A program made the translations under genes and the position numbers. Below are positions 28,001-37,000 of a DNA stretch of 64,000 nucleotides, in pieces. The stretch covers positions 5,766,001 through 5,830,000 of the forward strand of contig CM051511.1 in the NCBI GenBank assembly GCA_028015205.1. The letters run 5' to 3'. The notes beneath the pieces are model-generated. The model searched no databases, was not told the DNA's origin, and saw only the letters and a program-made list of their open reading frames with translations. The first letter of the stretch is position 1. The number at the start of each line of letters is the position of its first letter. Origin of the DNA: Mytilisepta virgata (lineage: Eukaryota; Mollusca; Bivalvia; Mytilida; Mytilidae).

Positions 28001-31000
28001 ATGTATGTACTAGAATTTAGTACAGATTACATTCGTTTTAAGAAACTAGGAAATTCGACCTTCTTTAGCTCACCTGGCCAAAGGCCATGTGAGCTTTTGT
28101 CATCACTTGGCGTCCGTCGTTTGTCGTTCGTCCGTCGTCATTAACTTTTCACATTTAATCTTCTCCTCTGAAACCACTGGGCCAAATAGATTTAAATTTG
28201 GCAGGAGGCATCTATGTAAGGTTCTTTATAAAGATTGCTCTTTTCGTCTCGATCGGACAACAAACATGGCCACCATGGGCAATTGTTGTTTCTGATTGGC
28301 TGAGTTTTCAAAAATCTTCTCCTGCTGGGCCAAATGGAACAAAACTTAACAAGAAGCATTTATGGGAGGTCCTTTATACAGTTTTCTCATTTCGTCCCGA
28401 TCGGACTTCAAATATGACCGCCATGGGCAAATCTTGTTTCTGATTGGTTGATATAAAAAAAAATTTCTCTCTAGAACTGCTTGGCCAAAATGGAACGAAA
28501 CTTGACATGAAGCTTCTATTGGAGGTTCTTTACAAAACTTCTTTATTTCATCCCGATCGGAGTACATATATGGTCACAGTATTGGCAGTTCTTTTTTTTT
28601 ATTGGCTAATATAAAAGAATCATCTCCTCTAAAATCGCTTGCCCAAATGGAACGAAACCTGACAGGAAGTATACATAACCTCTCACCAAGTTAAATTAGA
28701 GCAGTTCTGTTGAATGCTTTAGAACTGCTATAGAATAGAATCCTGACTGCTCTAGAACAGAATCCTGACCGATTCTGACTGCTCTAAGCTGTCAAGGTCA
28801 AGGACAGCGCTAGCCTGTCATCGTCTAGAACAGCTCTAACCTGTCATGGTCTAGAACAGTTCTATAATATTCATGGTATGGCGTATCACTGACCTGAAAT
28901 TGCGTACATCATTCCTTCAATGTTTCGGGTTTCTTTGGGATATATATATTTTTTTAATTTTAAATTTCATTATTTATTTATTTATTTTAATTTTAATTTT
29001 GTTATTTTTTTATGTATAATTTCTTACTCAAGATCTTTTCTTCTTGTGTATGAAATTATCTAAAAAAAAAAAAAGAAGGAAAAAGGGGGATCGCCTCTGA
29101 TGAATAATTCTATATAATGATGATGATGGTGAATTCTATAACAATTGATGAAATGAAACGAAATCGTCACAAAAGCAGTCGTGGAACAGGACTGCCCTAA
29201 TTCCTGACCAGAGCTGTTCTACTCCCTGACTGCTCTAAGTTAACTTAGGGCAGTTCTCAGAACTGCTCTGCAAGTTAACTTGGACGAGAGATTATGACTT
29301 GTCTCAACTGTCTATTGGAGGTCCTTTATAAAGTTTCTCCATTTTGTCCCGATCGGATTACAAATATGGCCGCCATGAGCAATTCTTGTTTCTGATTGGC
29401 TGATATAAAAGACGTCGCTTGGCCAAATGGAACGAAACTTGACAGAAAGCATCTGTTGGAGTTTTTTCACAAAGTTTCCTTAGTTAGAACTTAGGTTAAT
29501 ATACGACCCTATGGGAAATACATGCAAAAATCTTCTGGAGAACCGCCAAATTTTAGAAAATGCTGACCTGTAAGTAGAAGGACCTTGATGAAGAAAAATT
29601 TGGTTCCTACAAGGCTTACCACACTTGATGATAGGGAGAAGTGACTTCTATCTTTGAGGTACATCAATAAAAATGAACCTCTAGTTTATTTATAACATCT
29701 ATCTATACATTTTATTTATGGCTTATTTCACAAAAAGTATTTAAGTTGGAATAATCAAATAGAATGTTTTTTTTTATTAAATTCTAAATTAATATTTATA
29801 TCTATCGATTGGTCAATGATCTTACAAATATGATATATATTCAAAATAACTTTTGCCAGAGTTTGATGTATATAAACCCTTTCTTCCATTGAAGTGGTTT
29901 GTTATGGCTTTTAAACTGATATCAGTTGAAGGGAGAAGCTTAAAAGAACGTCGATTAAAACCGGTTATAAATCTCCAATAAAAAAAGAAATATCTTTTCC
30001 AGTTGAAGTACCAGAGCCTAGATAAATTATCATAAGTGCAGTTTTGAAGAGCAGGGTGTAGTGTTTGTTAAATGCTGCAAATCAAATATGAATTCTTTAA
30101 TTACAGTATTGTACCAAAATACCCCACCCATTCGTCGTCTTTAGCGATGTATCCTACAATAGTTTAATAAGTTAATCGTCTGTAAATGTTGTTTAGTATG
30201 TAAATTAATACCCATATTCAGTAATAGTTATCCCACAAGGACGCGGTGTGTCTCTATAAGATCATCCCGAGGGCCGGAGGCCCGAGGGATGATCTTATAC
30301 AGACACACCAAGTCCGAGTGGGATAACTATTTTACATCCCAGCTCATCCGTGATAAATAATAATAAACTTAAAGTAAACATTTCAGTACTATTTTACGTT
30401 ATAATATACTTTTATATATATTATATATTGTATTCCCCACTGGAACCCCGAACTTAATATTCTTATAGGTAAAATTAACGTTAATCGGTGTGAGCTTCAC
30501 TGGCCTATTGGTTAACGTGGATGGCTAATAAACGAACGGTCCCAGGTTCGATTCTCGGTACATTCTTTCTAAATTTTAATGTTAATTTGTAATTTATGTT
30601 TCTGCATAAATTTTCTAAGTTTTAATCGTGAGTAAATTGTTCCCGTCAACTTTAAACAAACAAAGCACTCTTGCTGGGGTGATCTGGCAGGGGTGATCCG
30701 TCTCAGATCACCCCTGTAAAAACAAAGGAGCCGGGATGTAACTTGGTTTATTCTCGGAGTACCTACTATTTTGATTACCAGGTAATCAAGGTGGATTAGT
30801 CCTCATTAGAGAACAAAAGAATTAAAGTTAAAGTCCATTCTTTCATATCACGCATGCTTTTCTTTTGTATCAGATATATTATGTATATATTCATTATTTA
30901 TTGTATAGTTCATGCAATTTTTTTTCAAAATAGATATTTAATTTTTTTGTTAGATTCATTTGTGCGCGATTATTACAGTAACATACCGTATCTACAGACG

Positions 31001-34000
31001 ATCTTCTTATCGTCCTGCGAAAAGTGGCATAATGAAAAACTGGAAAACTCACCTATTCACAAATCTAAAATGAACACCTCGGAGTGGACAAATTCTTTAA
31101 GTATTTCGGGTGCAATATCATATTAATGATAGTCGCCATCAAAACCTAGACCAGATCAGGATACTATAATTATTATTTATTAAGTATATGGGCTTGCCTT
31201 ATTGTTGATGTTTCCAGTTACCAATAGTTCACCATTTTTTTATTCAAAAGAATATCGAACAGTTTTTTTTATTAGTTTACGATTTTTTAATTTTTTTTTA
31301 CAATATTACTTTTTTTATTTTTATTATATTATGAACAACATTTTATTTCCATTTTTATTTTACTATTATACATATTTTTTAATAAATAATTACTATATTA
31401 AATTATTTTACGACTATAAATATTTTTGACTTGATAAAATACATTAATACCTTGTTACATTCAAAATCTCAGGTAAATATACTTAGGTATGTTTTATGAA
31501 AAAGACTATAATAACTAAAACAAGATTTACTGATTATGTCTATATAATTAGTGGGCACTCACGGAACACACCATAGCTACAATGTAATTGTTTAAGATAT
31601 TTTTAAATTCTTTAATTATTGAAATAGGATTCAGGCCAACTAACGGTTCTGATCAATATGTTTTAGACTGTGACATTTGTGTCATTAAAGGCAGACGAGA
31701 AATAATAAAATGACGCCTGAACATTTAAATGTCAATCTATTGTTTCCGAAATTATTTCACGAACGGACGTTTCCCTTACTTTAGTCTCATACTATTTTTT
31801 TGTATGGTCTTTTCTTGGTTTTTTTTTTCAAGGGCTGATTGCTTAATTCAGTTTTTCTGTAGTCAATATTTCCGTATTCGGTTGATTCTGTGAGTCTTAT
31901 TTTGATATAATTATTAATTATCGATTTAAACTTTAGGTAAACCTAGTTGGACAATATTTGAAAAAAAAATTAAAAAAAAATGAAATTTGTGTCTGTTCCT
32001 TCTTCACGGAAACGGCCACATTGTGTGTTAAGAGAAATTTGCAGATATAACAAACCATGTGTTGATTAATGTCTATACCATCAAAATTGCACCGACGGAT
32101 TGTTTCATTAATAAAGGTAGAAGATATCGTTTAATGTTATTTAGTTTGTGTTTTTTATATGTTTATAATGAACGATACATATATACATGTAATAGCTAAA
32201 ACATACTAAGATAAAACTATTGCACATTCGATCATCTTCGTTTAATACGTTTCATTTTATAGAATCGTAATTCTCGCTAAAAGAAAATACACTGTTTTCT
32301 TCCTTCTTCATTTATCTGTCGATGATGTTGGATTTATATGTACATAGATTATAATGAATTAAACATTTTAAATTAATACAGCTTAGTATACAAGTTTACC
32401 TAAATGTAGAATGGAGTGACGTAAAATGTGGCTAAGTCCCGTCACACCTGATGTTGAATTCATAGACAACTAAGATAGACAGATCTTTGGTTATTTTCAG
32501 CCCCCCCCCCACCCAACAAAGAAAAACAATCTAACGAATATGTTGGGTGGTCCAAATCCGAACAAAAACTCAAGTATAGTGTTAAGATAAATCTGTAAAT
32601 ATTTGATTGTACTAAGAATTTAATTTTCTGATCATAATTTGCAAGACTCCTCCAAAGAAATAAAAATAGCATTCACGAATAGAAACAGAATAAAATAAAA
32701 CATACCTTTGCGTCAATCCTAAATTTTCCGAGATCTTTTATATCTGAATCCGATTGGAAATTGTATATGTATTCAAAATACGGTTTGAATGTAATGAAAT
32801 TAGCCGTTATCGGCCTAATTGCCGAAAACAGGCATAAAATCAGAATGCCGGACCACAAAAGGCACATTTTATAACTATTACATTCTGTTTTTATCACAAG
32901 TTTGGATATGTCTTAGGTTTGAAAAACCAGGAAGTCCAACCTCGTATACGTACTATATACATATATAGATATAGATTTCAAGATTGTCAGCTATTTGTTT
33001 AAATGGACCAGTGAACATGTATATCTCTTTTGAGAATGTTGTCTATTGTTTGTAATTAACTCTTTGCAGTTTCTTTTTGTGAATTCCTTTCATGGGTAAA
33101 GCATCATTATTGTCTTAAAAAATCAGGGGTGCCTTTAAAGAACACACAATGTCAATTTCGCCACCACGGTTTGGTTGATTAAGCATTACATAATATTTGT
33201 TTCTACCTACTTCCTTGTCTGTACTATAACGATGAAGCAGGCTATGTTTACCTATTACGAGCTAATATTATCATGCAAAGTTTTCAAGGAGTTTTCTGAA
33301 ATTTTCTGTTATCGTATTTTTGTTGTGGTTCCCAGGTAAACGACCTGGCCAAAACTGCCTAACTCCAGGACATTGGTGAAATTTGCGGCAATGGTTAGTT
33401 AATATTTCCTGTGGAAAGTTGTAACTTCAGTTTTGTATTGTTAGCAATATTTTGACTGTTCTTACCATGTATACCGTATGCAACGTGTCGTTTCAATAAT
33501 TACATATTAGATATGATTGTTAGATTTTTACATAGGTTGTATCTCGGAATGCCAAACTTTTCCAAAATCAAAAAATACTGTCCACACCGATTAAGAGGGA
33601 CAGCTAGAACTCATATTGTTCTGTTAAATTTTTTATTATACGTTGTACTCAATTAATACATTTTTCGGACCTGAAACCATTAATTAAATAGATTGACAGT
33701 GCGCTCACATGGTTTCGTTAGACTTTTTTATTTTGTCCGTATGAAATGAACACATTTTTCGGAGCTAGATATCATTAAATTTATTATTGACAGTGCGCTC
33801 ACATGATCTCGTTAGAATTTTTATTTTGGGTTGTATGAAGTGAATACATTTTTCGGAGCACCATTTAATTGATTGACAGTGTGCTCACATGAATTTACAA
33901 ATGCATAATTCTTAAATGTATTTTTCACAAGATTGACACTGTGCTCATGTTCCATTAGAACTATTTATTCTGTGTTGTTCTAGTTTTGAGTGACGTTATT

Positions 34001-37000
34001 TTTCAGTGTTTTTGATGCTAATACCCGAGCTGACAGTAGCGTCCGCCATTGCTAAAGTTCATACAAATCCCCGTAGTTTTTTGACATCACAAAGTAAATG
34101 TATGACGTCACAATAAAAAAGCAGTTGTTCTACGACGTCATTAGGTCAAGTGGAGCTGAAAATTGGGGTCAACTGGAGCTGAAGTTCTACTGTCAATAGG
34201 TCTATACAAGAGTCAAGCAATTCATTGATTATAAGCAGATATGAAAAAAAGAAAAAAAGAGTCTTTTTTATTAGAAACCAGTCACAGAGGTAACTCCAGC
34301 CTCGGAAATATTCTAGGAAAATGCCATGCAAGATGAAGAAAAAAGTTTGACCAGGCATATGGTTATGGATGTTACTCACGGTTGTCACGTAGCATTATCA
34401 GTTTATTAGTTTACCTTACTCATAAAGCCATGTGAGCTATTTTCATTATATTACGTCCGTCGTCTTAAAATTTCTTTTGAAAATCAGTTTTATTACACGA
34501 ATGCCTCTGTGCCTTTTTCATTTAGAAAAAAAAACTTTTGGTTACATCAACTATTTATTCTGTTAACATATTTTCTTTTGGTTATGGTATTACCATTTTA
34601 TTTAAACATTCATTTGAATTTATTAAATAGCTTGTGAACTTGGTTACAAATAACGCATAAAATTCACATATCCAAAAAGCGTAAGTATTGTTATGATCGC
34701 AGCACGAAATAATTTATCAATAGGGTGTTAAAATATTAAACAGTTAGCTTTACTTAAGATAATTGCCATGGTAGAAAATATTTATTAAAAGAAAGGTCAA
34801 CGAAAACAACTTAGTTATATACCCCATGTAAAATACTTACTTTCATTTAACGATTTTCTTCGACTAAAAAAGCCATTTAATGTGTACATAAGAATCCAGA
34901 CATACGACAATACTACACATTTACAAGTGGTCCGAGGATCCGAACATATAGAATCAGCATGTGATCATTAGAAATTGGTTGGGAAAGAGATTTTGGAAGT
35001 TAACAAAGAATATACAAAAGTTCAGATTTTAAGGACGAAAGTTAAAAATTTCATGAGAAGAGAGGTAATCTTTAGTGACATTGTAAAGTGGGAGACTTTG
35101 AAATGCAATAAGCTCATAGTATTTCATAGTATCAGTGCCAATACCAATGACTTTTGGGCCCGTGTGACAATCCTATGCACAAAAAACTGATTTGTACAAG
35201 AAATTTCGATTTCAATATATATAATATGGCTTTGAGTATCCCTGACCATACCAAAATTCCCCCAATTCAGTTGCAATTCGTAATATCCATGCAGAATGTG
35301 CATAGGAAGTAATGCTAAGTATCTTCACATATTCCTCTTTGATGCAGTCAGGAAAATACTAAATTTTCATTTTTTTGGATCTTAGGAAGTGTAATAGATT
35401 CAAAAATGGGAGACACGTACAACTTGCCACGATCAAATCATAGACCAAGTACATTATAACAGAAGCTGAAATTCGAATGGAAAAGGCAGTAGATTGGTGG
35501 AGGCATAATTATAACAAAAATAAAAGGCAGTCTTTAGTATAGTCATAATACATACCATTAAGATACAGTTGTTCAAAAGTTAACTACAATTTTCAGTTTC
35601 AAATTTTCGCTTCTTTAATTATACCTAAGGACTGAAAATTTTCTGGTGGGTTAATCCTATGACTTCGTGTGTCTATGCAAAATTTTGTACAGAAATATCA
35701 CTTAACAACTGAAATAATGGAAAGTGAAAAAAGTGATTAACTTTTGAACAACTGGGCCCAGAAGATTAAATATAAATTAAAACATTCAGAGAATTAAAAT
35801 AAATAAAAAGATAACAATACATTTATTTCATTTCCAACCACGTATGATATTTCTAATACTTTGTATTTCTTGTGTTCTCCGAATTGAACCTTTTTTGCTT
35901 TTTTGCTGTCTTGTCCGGGATAATTAATATTAACAAAAAGTAACAAAATTTGCAATGTTTCCAATAAATCCAGAATTCAGTTTAATACTTACACTGTGAC
36001 AAATCCAAGTTATTGGACTGCAAAAGCGGTATTTGTTTTTGCTATAGCTTTTTCTAATCCGTCCATTGACATTGTTTTGTGGTAAGGTAAACATTTGAAG
36101 TTTTTTAACCTGTCAAGAATTAGTTTTAACTTTCTTTGTTTCTGGGTAACTCCTGGGCAAAAAGCCCCAAAACTGTTAATATCGTGAAACTGATTCTTTA
36201 AAATTTACTGTTATGAACTGATATTTTTTAGTAGAAACTAACGAGCATCTCAATTGCGCATAGCTAATATGTCCTTGTATGATTTTGTTCTTTTGGTCAT
36301 TTGAAATTTGTTCTTCAATAGATTTAAAGTCCAGTTCTGTAGATTTAAAGTCCAGTTCTGTAGATTCAAAGTCCAGCGCTGTAGATTTAAAGACCAGCGC
36401 TGTAGATTTAAAGTCAGCGCTGTAGATTTAAAGTCCAGTACTGTAGATTTAAAGTTCAGCACTGGAGATTCAAAATCCAAAACTCCGAAACATACAAATG
36501 ATACAAAATTAAAAAAAAACACACAAGACTAACCAAGGTTAGACGTCCCTGACTTGGGACAGGCGCAAAAATGCGGCGCGGTTAAACATGTTTTGTGAGA
36601 TGTCAACCCTCTCTCTATACCTCTAGCTAGCCAATGTAGAATAAACAAACACACAGCGATACACACAGTAAAACTCAGTTCAAAAGAAGTCCGAGTCCGA
36701 TGTTAGAAAAGGTAACAGAAGAAACTTAAACAAAATTACAATGATCAAACATAAATTAACAAAGGACTACTACAGTTACTGACATGCCAACTCCAGACCT
36801 CAATTAAACTGATCGAAAGATTATGTCTTTATCATACAGAAAATCAGCCCGTTAGGGGTTTTGTACCATGCCATTATAAATTATACGAGAAGAACATAAC
36901 CCGTATCATGCCAACAACTGGTTTTAGAATAAATGTTTATTTCCGATGCAAAGAACCCATGAGTGAATCAATATTAATTCCCCAAAAAAAAAAAAAAAAA

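Noticed and set aside
28198..28443. Overlapping frames with similar repeated peptides ([10 protein letters not shown] / [10 protein letters not shown])
   Set aside because: They are translations of the tandem core units of element 1, not a repeat protein.
28067..29500. CRISPR-like array
   Set aside because: Units are ~140 bp, diverged, without short constant repeats and unique spacers; eukaryotic context.
31202..31429. 75-codon hydrophobic plus-strand frame
   Set aside because: Extreme T/A bias produces F/Y/I runs; no motif or splice context.
36250..36522. 90-codon repetitive protein
   Set aside because: Product of the 21-bp minisatellite; equally open on the other strand.
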